Shown here: positions 11,301-21,500 of the stretch, one piece after another
Layout of the letters: every line of letters begins with the position of its first letter
Numbering within the stretch: the first letter of the stretch is position 1
DNA from: Elgaria multicarinata webbii
Lineage: Eukaryota > Chordata > Lepidosauria > Squamata > Anguidae
Reading direction: 5' to 3'
NCBI RefSeq assembly: GCF_023053635.1
Contig: NC_086188.1
Location: 4,612,454-4,676,453 of the forward strand
DNA: 64,000 bases
Made by a program: the position numbers and the translations under genes
Notes under the pieces: generated by a model
Database searches by the model: none
The model's input: the letters and a program-made list of their open reading frames with translations, nothing else
Told to the model about the DNA's origin: nothing

Positions 11301-14300
11301 TTACTGCCTCGGATACTAGAGGAAGCACATAGCCATCAGGGCTAGTAGCCGTTAATAGCCTTCTCCTCCAGGAATTTATCCAACCCCCTTTTAAACCCAA
11401 CCAACCAAACAGCCCTGAACCCGAACAGCACATGTCTTCTCCACATTCTCATGGAGGCTTTCAGACACGGCTACACTCACAGCCTATGGGCGTAAAATCC
11501 AGAAACACCAATAGAGGCAGGTGACTTACAATTCCAATACAATGTAAAAGTCTTCGCCTTCGAAGAAGTCTATTATCTTGATTAGGCAGGGCTGTAAGAG
11601 GGAAGGAAAGGAAACTTTCTAAGAATAAACCACCCACAGAGGAAGCGTTAAGGATTTTGTTTTAAGGGGGGGGGGGGGCTTGCGATTCCACTTGCAAAAA
11701 AATGAAGGAAACAAATTCACTTTTTCTCTGCAGCCAGAGGGCAGCACAGAACCCTCCATGAGCAGGAAATGGCTGTGGACGAGGGAGATGAGGAACATCT
11801 CTGCTCTGAAGCCTACATATGCCGCTCTAGGAGTTTTACATCAGAAAGCCAAAAAAATTAAATTTTTGTGAACCGCCCAGGGAGCTTCGGCTATTGGGCG
11901 GTATAAAAATGCAATAAATAAATAAAGGGTACGAGTGGGACGAGCAACAAAATATTGCTCCTGACCAGGGTTCCAGCCAGCCATGGCCTCTTCCAAGTTC
12001 CTCCATTCCATTTCCACCCCACCCGCCCCCATTTCAACAACCAACCAGTATTTCATGGCCATTAAGCAGCCCAGTTCTTACTGGACTGTTTTTGGAGAGG
12101 CGAAAAAGCAGTCTGCTTCAAAGAGTCACTTACATGATCGACCTTCTTTAGAATCTCCACTTCTGTTTCCACATTAAAAGGCTTGTTCTGCTTTTAGATA
12201 GAGGAACATCAAAACATAAAGTCACTTATACAGCTCTAGCCCGTCCAATTAGTTTGAGGCGTCCTTGAAAATGGAAAGAATCTCACACCTACAGAACGTC
12301 AAGACCCAATAAAGGTGCTAGAGCTTCATGGTAGACCAAAAAAGCAGGAATTAGGAAAGCCAAATAAGGAGCACTCAGCTGAGCTGCAAATGAAGCCTAA
12401 AAGCCAGAAGTCCACAGAAGTCCAGTCCCAAGGGAAGATCTTCAGATTTGAAACAACTGGGAAAAGTCTAGAGCAGCCTTCCTCAACCTGGGGCGCTCCA
12501 GATGTGTTGGACTGCATCTCCCAGAATGCCCCAGCCAGCTGGCTGGGGCATTCTGGGAGTTGTAGTCCAACACATCTGGAGCGCCCCAGGTTGAGGAAGC
12601 CTGGTAGAGACTGGGAACTGGAGGAATTCTGGTCTCTGTAGAAAAATTATACACATCGCAGCCGATAAAAAATTGGATATTAAGACCATGGGTTGTTTAA
12701 GGGGTCTGGGATGATTTGTCAACCATGGCAGCAACCCACAGTCTCTGGGTTCGCTGGTGAGGGTAATTGCACAAATACGACCGGCAAAAAGCGTGGTTAA
12801 CAAACCACCCTAGCTCATTAACTGTGCTGGCGATGGTGCGAACCGGCCCATTATGTCCACGTTGTGTGTTTAGGATTGAGAGCTCTGCCACTTAAAATGG
12901 CAAGCTAACCGAAAAATATTTAGCACAAGCAACTTTGCACCTGGCTTGCACAAATAAGAGAGCTGCCTTTTCTCTTCCCCTTTTACTCCACAACCAGCTC
13001 CTTCATGGGTTATGGAGCATAACATGCAAACAACCGAGTGGTTAACCCAGCAACGAACTATGTGTGAATCAGCGAAAGCCACAAAGATTTTTTAAAATTG
13101 TTTTATGTAACACCCACAACAGCCTCGGGTGTTCTTCAAAGATTATTTCCCTGTCATCAAAATTAATAAATAAATAAATAACTGCGCGGAGGACCAAAAC
13201 AAACAGAGATACTTACATTCTCTGGCAAAACATCCGCCATAAACCTCCGCTTATTTATTATTTTGATAGCAACTTTGTTACAGGTGACGCGTTCAAAGGC
13301 CAGCTTCACCTCTCCGCAGGCACCACTAGTAGAAAAGGGAAATTAATGATGGGGCAGCTTTGAAAGAAATACATAGCACGTCCCACAGGAACCAGTCATC
13401 CAAAGGCACTGCTCTTGTCTCTCGTCTTCCAACCCAGGAACATCAGCTTCGGAGTTAAAAGGAACCAGGAAATCTCCTTATTAAGATTGCCTAACTTAGA
13501 GGGCGGCTTAGCAATGCCAGCCTTGCCCAATGGCATGACACACCGTGGCCTCAACAGCCTTCATCCAGTTCACGCACCACGACATAATCACCTCCTGCAG
13601 CCATGACTAGATGAAGGTCAAGAACCAGGAGCTAGTCAGTAGGAAGCCTGACTCGGGGCTTGGGATTCGAGCTGTTCTAGAAGATGCACTACCAGCTTGG
13701 GAGTTCTCCTTGATCCTACGCTGTCTCTCTAGATCTTCAGGAATGCATTTGCAGCTGCGATCCTTCCTGAACTGATCTGCATGGCGACGGTTCTCCATGC
13801 CTTGGTTACACCACGTTTAAGCTACTGCAATGCGTTCAATGTGGGGCTACCCGTGAAGGGTGTCCGGAAGCTTCAACAGGTGCAAAATTTAGGCGACTAA
13901 CTGGTGCATGTTATCCAGACCGTATTACATTTGTCCGAAAAGACCAATTCCAGGCTCAATTCAAGGAGACAGTCTAAACCTTTAAAAGGCTTAGGACCCA
14001 GCTTTCTAAGGGACTGCCTGTTTTGCTATGAACCTGCCGAAGGATTAAAATCTGCAGGAGAGGCGCTACGGACGGCGTCATTGCCCGCAAAGAACCCCAA
14101 ACACTCTCACTCCAGGAGCACAATTCACAGGTCCACTTGGCAAAGCCCCACACGTAGTTCCACGTCAAGCAAGGGGTAGCCCCTCCCCACACCAAGAGGA
14201 TTTTCTGCTCAGCCAATCAGGAGAGCCCCACCACCACCAAAGACCCAGTCGGAAGAGACCAACGGGGTCTCTTTCTGACCCGTGTTGCTTCACGCCAGTT

Positions 14301-17054
14301 CACCGCAGACAGCATCTCCGAGAAAAAGCAAGAGGCTGGCAGGAAGCGCCCCACGAAACCCGTCGAAACAAATGCAGCTCCTCTAACTTACCTGCCCAAT
14401 TGTTTTGATATGATATATTTGTCCCTGAGCTCCTGGGGATACTCCGACTGATGATCGTCCATGAGGTCAGAGAACACAAACACTGGGAAGGCGAGTGGAG
14501 AGCGGAGTCCCGTTACTAACAACCTAATTCCTTTTCCTAATCCAATAACCATTTTTGCAACAGAAAGCCACAACACGGCTCCTAAACCTCCATAGAATCA
14601 TAGAATAGCAGAATTGGAAGGGGCCTACAAGGCCATCGAGTCCATTCCCCTGCTCAATGCAAGAATCCACCCTACAGCAGCCCTGACAGATGGTTGTCCA
14701 GCTGCCTCTTGAAGGCCTCTAGTGTGGGAGAGCCCACAACCAGTTGTCAGTGCTGCAGCTAAATTCAATGGAGGGGATCAGAATGAATATGTTGTCTCAA
14801 AAATAACAACATTAATTGTGCGGAATGATTTTTTCCCCCCATCTGTCTTCATGGTGGAAGACGTAGGGCAGATAACTTGTACCTAAACTGACATTTCTCA
14901 GGAAGGGAGCCTGAAGAATTGTGGCAATTGCAGGTGACAAGAGACAAAGGTCCATGCCTTACTGATGTATTAAAAATTGACTCATCACTGGCTCCAAAGA
15001 GGACCCAGCCTTAAAGAATTCAAACGCAACACTGCTGATCTTCTAACAACAAAAAAGCCTTTTTTTTTAAACATAATCCTCCTCTCCATTTTATCCTCAC
15101 AACAACCCTGTGAGGTAGGTTGTGACTGGCCCAAAGACACCCAGTGAGCTTCCACAGCTGAGTGGGGACTAGAACCCGGATCTCCTGACTCGCAGTCCAA
15201 GACTCTAGCCACTACACCACACTGGCTCTGCCCCTAAGATCAGCCTCTACCAAACAGGGGGAAGAAAGAAGTGGGGTCCCCAAGGATCTGTATTGGGACT
15301 GGTGTTTTTTCACACGTTCAGAAATGATCTGGAGTTATGAATGAGTGGTGACGTGGCCACAGTTGCTGATGACACCGCCTTATTTAGTGTGGTTAAAAGG
15401 AAAATGGATTGCAAAGAGTTCCAAACGGATCTCTCCAAACTGGAGGAATGGGCATTAAAACGGCAAATGTGGTTCACTTCCAGGCAGAACAATCTTAACT
15501 GCGCATATATGTTGATGGGGGTCTCAGCTGATAGTAACTGACCGAGAAAAGGATCCTGCGGTTGTGGTGGACAGCTCAATTAAAATGTCAATCATGGGTT
15601 CAGCAGATGCAAAAAAGGCAAATTCCATGCCAGATATCATTAGGAAAGGGATTGAAAAACTGTCAGTTGTCTATGTGAATCTGCCTTTGAATTCAGCATA
15701 GCATTCTGGCCACCAAGGCGAGGTGACGGCCACCAACATAGACAGACGGCTTTAAAGGAGAATCACACAAATTTATGAAGGCTATGCAAAGCTGGCTCAG
15801 AATGTTTTGCTGCCTGAGGCAGAACCGCAAGTGCCACAAGGCAAGGCACAGTACCCAAAGCTGGTCAAGTTATTCTGGCACTTGAGACAGAAAATCTCAC
15901 AAACACCTCTTCCCCCTGCCTGGTAGGAAAAATACAATAGTTACAACTTGCTGCCCTTTCAGAACACAGAAAATCAGCTTTCTGGGGCAGGTGCCTCACT
16001 CTGCCTAATCGGAGGGCCGGCACTGAGGCTATTGATGGCTACTAGTCAGGATATAAAACCTCCAGTATCAGAGGCAGTATACCTCTCAATACCAGCTGCA
16101 AAGGAACGTGAGGAGGAAGGTGCTTTTGCACTCACGTCCTGCTTGTGGGCTTCCCATGGGGATATCTGGTTGGCCTCTGTGGGAACGAAATGCTGGACTA
16201 GATAAACCTTTGCCCTGATCCAGCTTCAGGGCTCTTCTTTGGTTTAGAGCTATAGCAATGGAGATTAATGTGAGATCTGAGCAGTTAAATGACTTCTAAG
16301 AAGATAAACTCTTCATAGTTAAGACTCAACCATCTGGAAGTTTCCCAGAAAAGAGGAGCCCCCTTAAAGTCATGCAAGAGGCAGCTGGACAACCATCTGT
16401 CAGGGATGCTTTGAGGTGGATTCCTGCGTTGAGCAGGGGGGTTGGACTCGATGGCCTTAGAGGCCCCTTCCAACTCTTACTATTCTATGATTTTATGATG
16501 CGCAGAAATACAAAACAGAGGATCCTACAACGTTGCTGTTTTGCAAAGAATTGCCCAGCCTCGGAAATTCAGTTTGTACCCTCACTCATTTTCTCCAGAA
16601 CAGTTAACCCGGAAAACATATTCAGCGCCATTTCATAAAACCGCGTGGCTGTAAAACCATGAGGGTTGGGAGAGCAGTTGTGAGAATCCAAGACTCCACT
16701 CCCCCAAGCCTGATTGCAAGGCATGCGTTCAATTAACCCAAACCAGGCCAATTTCTGTGCAAACGCAATGGGGAAAAACATGAACATGCTTCTTTGCGTA
16801 CAGCTCTAGCACTCTGGACAGGATTATAGCTGCCGCCAAAGACAAAGCAAGCCGCCTTTCAATGTCTCTTACCTTTGTTCTGGGGCAGGGAGAGGGCAAT
16901 TTCAGCTACATGAGCCAAGGGAAGCTTTCGGCCCTTACCAATTATTTTCCCATTGATGAAGGTCCCATTGGCACTCTGGTCTTCAATGTAGGTCACAGAG
17001 CAGGTTCCTGGTTCCTGGGAAAAAGGACGAGGACGACAACAACAACAACAATAA

Positions 17055-17097
<43 letters not shown>

Positions 17098-20000
17098 TAT
17101 TTATTTATTTTTTACCCGCCTCTCCCTTTGGATCAAGACGGGGAACAACATGAATACAATACAGTATAAATCAGATAGATAAAATTAATTAAAACAGTAT
17201 ATAAAATCAATACAGCATCAAAATAACAATAAACAGATCTTAAAAATTCTTGGTTTAACATTCATCTGGGTAGGCCTGCTGGAAGAGATTAGTATTTATG
17301 GCGGTCTTAAACTCCGAGAGAGCGTTAAGTTGACGAATCTCCTCCAGCAGGCCATTCCACAGTCTGGGGGCGACAAAAGAAAAGGTCCTCTGGGAAACTG
17401 ATGTCAGCCTAGCTTTGCCTGACTGAAGTAAGGTCTCGGTATGCCGATGTAGGGGGAAAAACGCACCAATAAGCGTGGATGCTAAAAAGAGAAATCAACT
17501 CTGGTGCTTGATAAACGTGTTAAAAACTATTTTATTCTTTAAATCCAAAAACGCTCTGCTCAACGTTTCGGATGTATCATCCTTCATCAGGAGCTATAAT
17601 AAAATATATTTTTTTAAAAAAATAACAAAACAGGAACAACACCCTTGCATTACTGAAACATTTCATGTAGAAACCTCTGCTACTCCTATCTACAGATTTT
17701 GTAGTTGCCACAAGTCGTGGAGACTAAAGGTTTTTCTAGGGACACTTTTGTCTTTATCCCTCCTCAGGATTACATAATGTAATTTGCTGACCCTTAGTTC
17801 ACAAATTTTACACTTCAAAAATCTAAGCTTTTCTGATTTATCTCATCACCTCCCCGTTAATGGTTTAATTTTTGATTATATGCGATCACTATCTTCTCCC
17901 ATTGACACCTTGCCATAGATATTTTACTTTCCCCTGGCAATGCCTTGCATAGAATCTAAACTATTACAGTCATTGCATCACTATACGCCCCAGGAACATG
18001 TACATAAAAATACAAATACATAAATACAAATACAAAGCCAAAACTTGTTCTCTCTAACCTGGAAACAGTTGCGTTTATCAAGCACCAGAATCGATTTCTC
18101 TTTTTAGCATCCATGAAGTAAGGTCTCCCCAGAGGACCTGAATGTGTGGGGCGGATTGTACGGGAGAAGGCGATCCCGCAGGTAACCTGGACCCAAACCA
18201 TGTAGGGCTTTAAAGGTAATGACCAACACTTTATACGTCACCCGGAAACTAATTGGCAGCCAGTGGAGTGATTTTAATGTTGGAGTAATATGCTCACCCC
18301 TAGATGTACTGGCGACCAACCTGGCTACCATATTTTGAACTAATTGAAGTTTCCGAACTAGATACAATGGTAGCCCTATGTACAGCGCATTGCAATGAGC
18401 CACTGTGGATCAGAAGCAGCCTATCAAGCATGATGATTAAATGTCTCACTTCCATAGCACTTTTTTTAGCCTAAAAAATACTTGGGGAGCTGCTCCTGTA
18501 CCTCCTGAACCCTGATCAAACCAGACTTGAGGGCACATCTGCTTACAAGTCTTCCCTCATGGCAGAATCGCAAGTTTATTTATTTAAAACATTTCTTGGC
18601 CGCCTTTCAGGGCAGAATCCCTCGCAAGGTGTGCTTACAAACAATAAAATACATTAAAACAGTTAAAACATTTAAAGCGATAAAAACCGCCCAGAGAGCT
18701 TCGGCTATTGGGCGATATAAAAATGTAATAAATACATACATACATACATACATAAACACAATAAAATAGCAAATGAAAAAACAAAAACCAACAATAAAGC
18801 CAGCGACAATGGCAAAAGCAGCAACAGCAGTGCTCGTATCATGAGAAGAGAAGAGCACTGTAAAATACATTTTCAAGGCCTTTTTAAAAGCCTGCAACGG
18901 CAGTATGTGCCAGACCTCCGATGGGAGTTTGTTCCAAAGGTGCAGGGCCGCTGCAAAGAAGGCCAGAGAAGTGAAGAAATCCAGAAACTTCTTCAGGCTA
19001 CGCAGCATGAGGCCCAGACAGACTCTGCTAGCCAGAAGGCATATGCAACCCACCCATTCATTTTTTCCAAGGGAAGCCACCAGAAAAATCACTCAAGATG
19101 GAACTTTCATTCTATGGGAGAGAGCAAGAAGGGATCCCTTTAGAACTTACTCTGAAGATGCGGAAATGCTTCTTGCTGTATTGCTTGTAGAGGTCCGTCT
19201 CTGCCAAATTCAACTTAGCAAAGCTGTAATCGCAACTCGGGTCTCTGCCGAACCAGTACTCATTCTTGACGCAGTCTGGTGTGGGATCAAAGGAAGAGTG
19301 CAAAAACCCCATTAAGGTTATCCCCAGGCAAAAAATGCACCTGCAACATCATCTGGGCAGAAGAACAAGGATAAAGCGCAACCAGGATGATCAGGGGACT
19401 GGAAACAAAGGCCTATGAGGAGAGACGGAAAGAACTGGGCATGTACATTGATGGTGCTATATAAATAAATAATAATAATAAAAATAATAATAATTTAGCC
19501 TGGAGAAGAGAAGACTGAGGGGAGACATGAGAGCACTCTTCAAATACTTAAAAGGTTGTCACACAGAGGGCCAGGATCTCTTCTCGATCCTCCCAGAGTG
19601 CAGGACACGGACTAACGGGCTCAAGTGACAGGAAACCAGATTCCAGCTGGACATCAGGAAAAACTTCCTGACTGTTAGAGCAGTACGACAATGGAACCAG
19701 TTACCTAGGGAGGTTGTGGGCTCTCCCACACTAGAGGCCTTCAAGAGGCAGCTGAACAACCATCTGTCAGGGATGCTTTAGGGTGGATTCCTGCATTGAG
19801 CAGGGGGTTGGACTCGATGGCCTTATAGGCCCCTTCCAACTCTGCTATTCTATGATTATATGGTATTTTCCCAAGGGAATCAAAATTAAAATCCAACAAC
19901 GGTTTATGAATGAGGACTCATTAAACTTTTATCCTGTGAAAATATCACTTTTCTCGCTAGTAGCAGAAAACCAGCAGACACAGAATAGGAAGAAAAGGTG

Positions 20001-20664
20001 ATTTCCAGCCAAAACGCAAGCCTTGCTATTAAGGAATCACCCTCAAAGAAAAGGAAAGCGCCACACACAATGCATCTTGGAACATAATGTATGGCAAAAC
20101 AAAATTACATATAGGAGACCAGAGGTTTTTTGCAGTGTGGATATCGCATAAAACGTGGCGAGATCCTAAAACACAGGTGGATGAAATCCTGGGACGTTTT
20201 CCTTCCAACGCTAGCAAAACTCCTCACTGAACATCTGGGCTGAGAGGCCCGTGCCAGCATTTGCCTTTAGCCTCAAGTGTTCTCAGCGAAGAAGAACGCC
20301 GCAGCCGGCTCAGACTTCACACCACGGCGACAGGCGGCGTTTTGTGCCTCTTGAGCTGTCCTGCCCTCTGCCAACCGGCCGGCGGCATCCATCCGAGATG
20401 GGCACAGGTGGGTGGGTACGTACCACAGTTGGGGAAGCCCTTTGCCAGGCTGAAGAGGCGTCCCCAGGGCTGCGGCGAGGGCTCGCCGGGCTCCTGGTCC
20501 TCCGGGATGGAAGGCAGGTCCTGGGTGGGGAGGGTGTCCATGGAGCTGAGGGTGCCGGAGCTGGAGGAAGACTGGCTGGTGCCCTGCGTCCCGCTGGAAG
20601 AGGAGCTGGAGCCCTCCTGGGGCGTCTGGGGGGCAGCGCTGGCGGGGGTCTCCTCCTGGGACAT
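2301..20664 (-). CDS. CHEK2: Checkpoint kinase 2 (Chk2), 510 aa, 14 coding exons
   Basis: Nuclear Ser/Thr kinase that relays ATM double-strand-break signals to p53, CDC25 and BRCA1. Coding exons on the minus strand: 20424-20664, 19151-19275, 16873-17014, 14392-14482, 13217-13325, 12134-12187, 11530-11591, 10381-10480, 8532-8618, 7804-7967, 6602-6717, 5401-5486, 4564-4644, 2301-2375. Phases close throughout and many exon sizes equal the human ones (54, 62, 100, 87, 164, 116, 86, 81). The protein starts with an SQ/TQ cluster in which T47-Q48 matches human T68. An FHA domain follows at about 71-170 ([18 protein letters not shown]). The kinase domain has K221 (VAIKII), D319 (HRDLKLEN), D340 (DFG) and T-loop [16 protein letters not shown] basic tail (PRSRKRR) resembles the human nuclear-localisation region. 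The ATG at 20664 follows a non-coding splice acceptor near 20684, so exon 1 is untranslated. The last donor (TTG then GTATCT) is weak. Confidence 0.97.
3018..3113 (-). mobile_element. tRNA-derived SINE, 3' half
   Basis: Read on the minus strand this is the 'aaccctggagagcc ... caatactagatctgac ... tgttcct' 3' body of the SINE seen complete at 29193-29600. The tRNA head is missing. Confidence 0.6.
3117..3866 (-). mobile_element. CR1 LINE, 5'-truncated 3' end
   Basis: It ends with the CR1 octamer tail (attctatgattctat, reversed). A 229-codon frame encodes the C-terminal part of the CR1 reverse transcriptase protein, including [15 protein letters not shown] and [15 protein letters not shown]. 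It is one of the longest CR1 frames in the window and lies in the last CHEK2 intron. Confidence 0.9.
3868..4158 (-). mobile_element. L2-like LINE reverse-transcriptase fragment
   Basis: Minus-strand frames read [20 protein letters not shown] and then [17 protein letters not shown]. This is the LNPxKTEVLWVG ... LGVLLD region of vertebrate L2-group LINEs. The fragment is frameshifted and abuts the CR1 copy at 3117-3866. Confidence 0.6.
6240..6303 (-). mobile_element. L2-type LINE/SINE 3' tail
   Basis: A copy of the common tail 'gaaccgcccag..agcttcggctattgggcggtataaaaatgcaataaata' on the minus strand. Others are at 11866, 18680, 40102 and 60075. Confidence 0.7.
6835..7086. mobile_element. MITE with hAT-like ends, 'cctgttcaga' family
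   Basis: Inverted ends cctgttcaga/tctgaacagg are flanked by an imperfect 8-bp duplication (ccaatgag at 6827-6834, ccaatggg at 7087-7094). The interior holds diverged repeats of ggttaagc/gctaacc words. Relatives are at 54735-54908 and 56159-56526. Confidence 0.65.
7126..7493. mobile_element. Palindromic element with 15-bp target duplication, possible Penelope-like
   Basis: Two long arms (about 7150-7300 and 7345-7490) are inverted copies around a short loop. The whole is bounded by a perfect 15-bp direct repeat tcaaaaccacccttg (7111-7125 and 7494-7508). Each arm carries AAGCCCC-TTGAAGA-AGGCC ... GGCC-RAAAC, resembling a hammerhead-ribozyme core. There is no protein frame. The family name is inference. 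Confidence 0.6.
8357..8395 (-). repeat. Simple AT-rich tail motif 'atatagcaccatcaat'
   Basis: A tatt/ttta run is followed by tatatagcaccatcaat. The same motif recurs at 30020-30062 and inverted inside a CR1 copy at 19442-19492. It looks like the 3' tail of an unidentified retroposon. Confidence 0.45.
8771..9400 (-). mobile_element. CR1 LINE 3' end
   Basis: A 5'-truncated copy with the octamer tail at 8771 and broken frames for [13 protein letters not shown] and [18 protein letters not shown]. It lies in the CHEK2 intron between the exons at 8532 and 10381. Confidence 0.9.
9895..10163 (+). mobile_element. L2-type LINE 3' end
   Basis: It encodes the [15 protein letters not shown]-like C-terminal motif (from 9907). 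The 'gtaaaccgcccagagagcc ... gggcagtataaat' tail and an aaataaat run follow. A sister copy is at 30128-30367. Confidence 0.7.
10720..11125 (+). mobile_element. L1-clade LINE ORF2 C-terminal fragment
   Basis: An open stretch reads KIYEMTGH-like then [28 protein letters not shown] and [16 protein letters not shown]. This is the C-terminal pattern of L1-type ORF2 proteins (ILIAxxWK...P....W). It lies in the CHEK2 intron. Confidence 0.5.
11130..11460 (-). mobile_element. CR1/L3-like LINE 3' end
   Basis: Minus-strand copy of the 'ggctactagccctgatgg ... gttggcc ... gtctgaaccagcagggct' 3' end. Confidence 0.65.
11866..11929 (+). mobile_element. L2-type 3' tail
   Basis: tgaaccgcccagggagcttc ... gggcggtataaaaatgc followed by (aaat)n, without an upstream body. 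Confidence 0.7.
12470..12605. repeat. Near-perfect 60-bp-arm palindrome (MITE)
   Basis: Both arms read 'cttcctcaacctggggcgc...agatgtgttggact..atctcccagaatgccccagcc', meeting at agctggct. It is a fold-back element. Its arms contain ggagttgtagtcc, which resembles the ACTACAAYTCCC promoter motif found at 21.2 and 43.9 kb. Confidence 0.85.
13610..14180 (+). mobile_element. L2-like LINE fragment, degraded
   Basis: Broken plus-strand frames resemble the L2 reverse-transcriptase C-terminus ([18 protein letters not shown]-like, [11 protein letters not shown]). It lies in the CHEK2 intron. Confidence 0.5.
14592..14745 (-). mobile_element. CR1 LINE, short 3' end
   Basis: Only the last ~150 bp of the CR1 3' end, with the octamer tail at 14592. 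Confidence 0.9.
15072..15231 (-). mobile_element. MIR-type SINE
   Basis: The pattern 'attttatcctcacaac ... gtgactggcccaaagacacc ... gaacccggatctcctgact ... ctagccactacaccac' matches the amniote MIR-like SINE, including its B-box region. Confidence 0.65.
15245..16245 (+). mobile_element. CR1/L3-like LINE, partial RT domain plus 3' end
   Basis: Broken frames give GVPQGSVLG-like, [14 protein letters not shown] and [13 protein letters not shown] of the reverse-transcriptase palm. From about 16030 the 'atggctactag ... gttggcc ... ctggactagataaacc' 3' end follows. Confidence 0.6.
16365..16498 (+). mobile_element. CR1 LINE, short 3' end
   Basis: It runs from caagaggcagctggacaacc-like sequence to ctattctatgattttatga. 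Confidence 0.85.
17042..18424 (-). mobile_element. L2-type LINE 3' region with (TTA)n tail, split by an insertion
   Basis: Minus-strand frames read [39 protein letters not shown] and then [15 protein letters not shown], the conserved C-terminal RT region of L2. An AAT/ATT microsatellite near 17042-17099 is the 3' tail. A 676-bp element occupies 17438-18113. Confidence 0.75.
17438..18113. mobile_element. 676-bp element with long inverted ends, 14-bp target duplication and hammerhead-like motif
   Basis: It is inserted into the L2 copy with a 14-bp direct repeat tgaagtaaggtctc on each side (17424-17437 and 18114-18127). The two flanks join into one continuous L2 when it is removed. Ends of about 45 bp are inverted (tggatgctaaaaagagaaat). 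On the minus strand 17558-17594 reads GCTC, CTGATGA, a GGATG/CATCC hairpin, GAAAC, GTT, GAGC, which fits a hammerhead layout apart from one extra A. No recognised protein frame. A Penelope-like origin is inference. Confidence 0.65.
18560..19010 (-). mobile_element. L2-like LINE 3' end with a nested tail insertion
   Basis: A minus-strand frame reads [20 protein letters not shown] and [12 protein letters not shown], the L2 C-terminal motif. A second repeat tail (cgcccagagagcttcggcta) with (catacata)n is inserted at about 18680-18760. Confidence 0.65.
19381..19860 (+). mobile_element. CR1 LINE 3' end interrupted by a ~50-bp AT-rich tail
   Basis: The CR1 sequence breaks after gggcatgt and resumes at ttagcctggagaagag. 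Between them (about 19449-19494) is attgatggtgctatataaat plus (aat)n. Confidence 0.85.
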
Positions 20665-20689
20665 CTCGGCGTCAGGCGCAGCCCTGCTG

Positions 20690-21500
20690 AGGGGAAACAC
20701 GTGGGTTAGGAGCCGGGCTCGTCACGTCTGAATGTGGGGCTGGGGGGGCTGGGGTGGGGGGACAGAGCAGGGTTTAAGGACCCGATCCAACAAGGCCAGC
20801 TGGGGAAGGTGGGCTTCGGGCAGCCAACACATCCCCCCTCCCACACCTGCCCATGAGGAAGAGGAGGAGGAGGAGGAGGAGGAGGAGGAGGAGGAGGAAG
20901 AGGGCGCCAAGGCTGGGATCTCCGTCCACACGAAACCAAGAGGTTGGGAGTGGGGATTGGGGTGGGGGGGGTTAGGAAGCCACTTTCAGCGCCACACTCA
21001 GCTGCCCCCTTCCCCTGGGGCGGTGGGCATGGGGAAGGGACTGCTGCACAACAGCCCCGCGAGGTAGGCCAGGGGGGGGCTGCAGCCGCCGCTCTCTTCT
21101 CCCCCCCCCCTCACGCGCACCTGGCTCCTCCGCCCGGACTCGCGCCTTTTCGGCGGCCCCGCCCCCCTGGCGCGCGCAGGAGGGAGCAGCAGCAGCACCA
21201 GCCAATCGCGAGCGAGCCAAGGCCGCGCGAGGCCTGCCGGGAGTTGTAGTCCGGGCCGGATGTGGCCGGCGGTGCTGAGCGGGCCGCTGCGGGCGGCGTT
21301 CCGGGGGGGATTCGGCCGCCCCCGATGGCTCCCACTCGGGCCTTGCCCGCGCCGCGCCGCGTCCGCCCGCCCCGGCAGCTGCTGGAGCTGTGGCGGGGGC
21401 CTCACCTCTGCCGCCGCCGCGCCCCGCTTCTGCCCGGGTTGTCGCGCCCTGCAGCCCCCTGAGCCCCGCCAGGACCTCTTCCGTCTCATGGGATGGTGGG
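20690..21500. promoter_or_regulatory. CpG island: CHEK2/HSCB bidirectional promoter
   Basis: A GC- and CpG-rich segment between the CHEK2 exon-2 acceptor and HSCB exon 1. CHEK2 leaves on the minus strand and HSCB on the plus strand, as in human. The untranslated CHEK2 exon 1 must lie here. A ZNF143/THAP11-type motif is at 21231-21250. A (gag)n run lies at about 20857-20899. Confidence 0.8.
21231..21250 (-). promoter_or_regulatory. ACTACAAYTCCC (SBS, ZNF143/THAP11-type) motif
   Basis: The minus strand reads actacaactcccggcaggcc, a match to the promoter motif bound by ZNF143 and THAP11. It ends 9 bp before the HSCB ATG. Confidence 0.65.

Noticed and set aside
10734-11345. 203-codon frame as a possible gene
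   Set aside because: The first part resembles an L1-type ORF2 C-terminus and the end runs into an inverted CR1/L3-like repeat.
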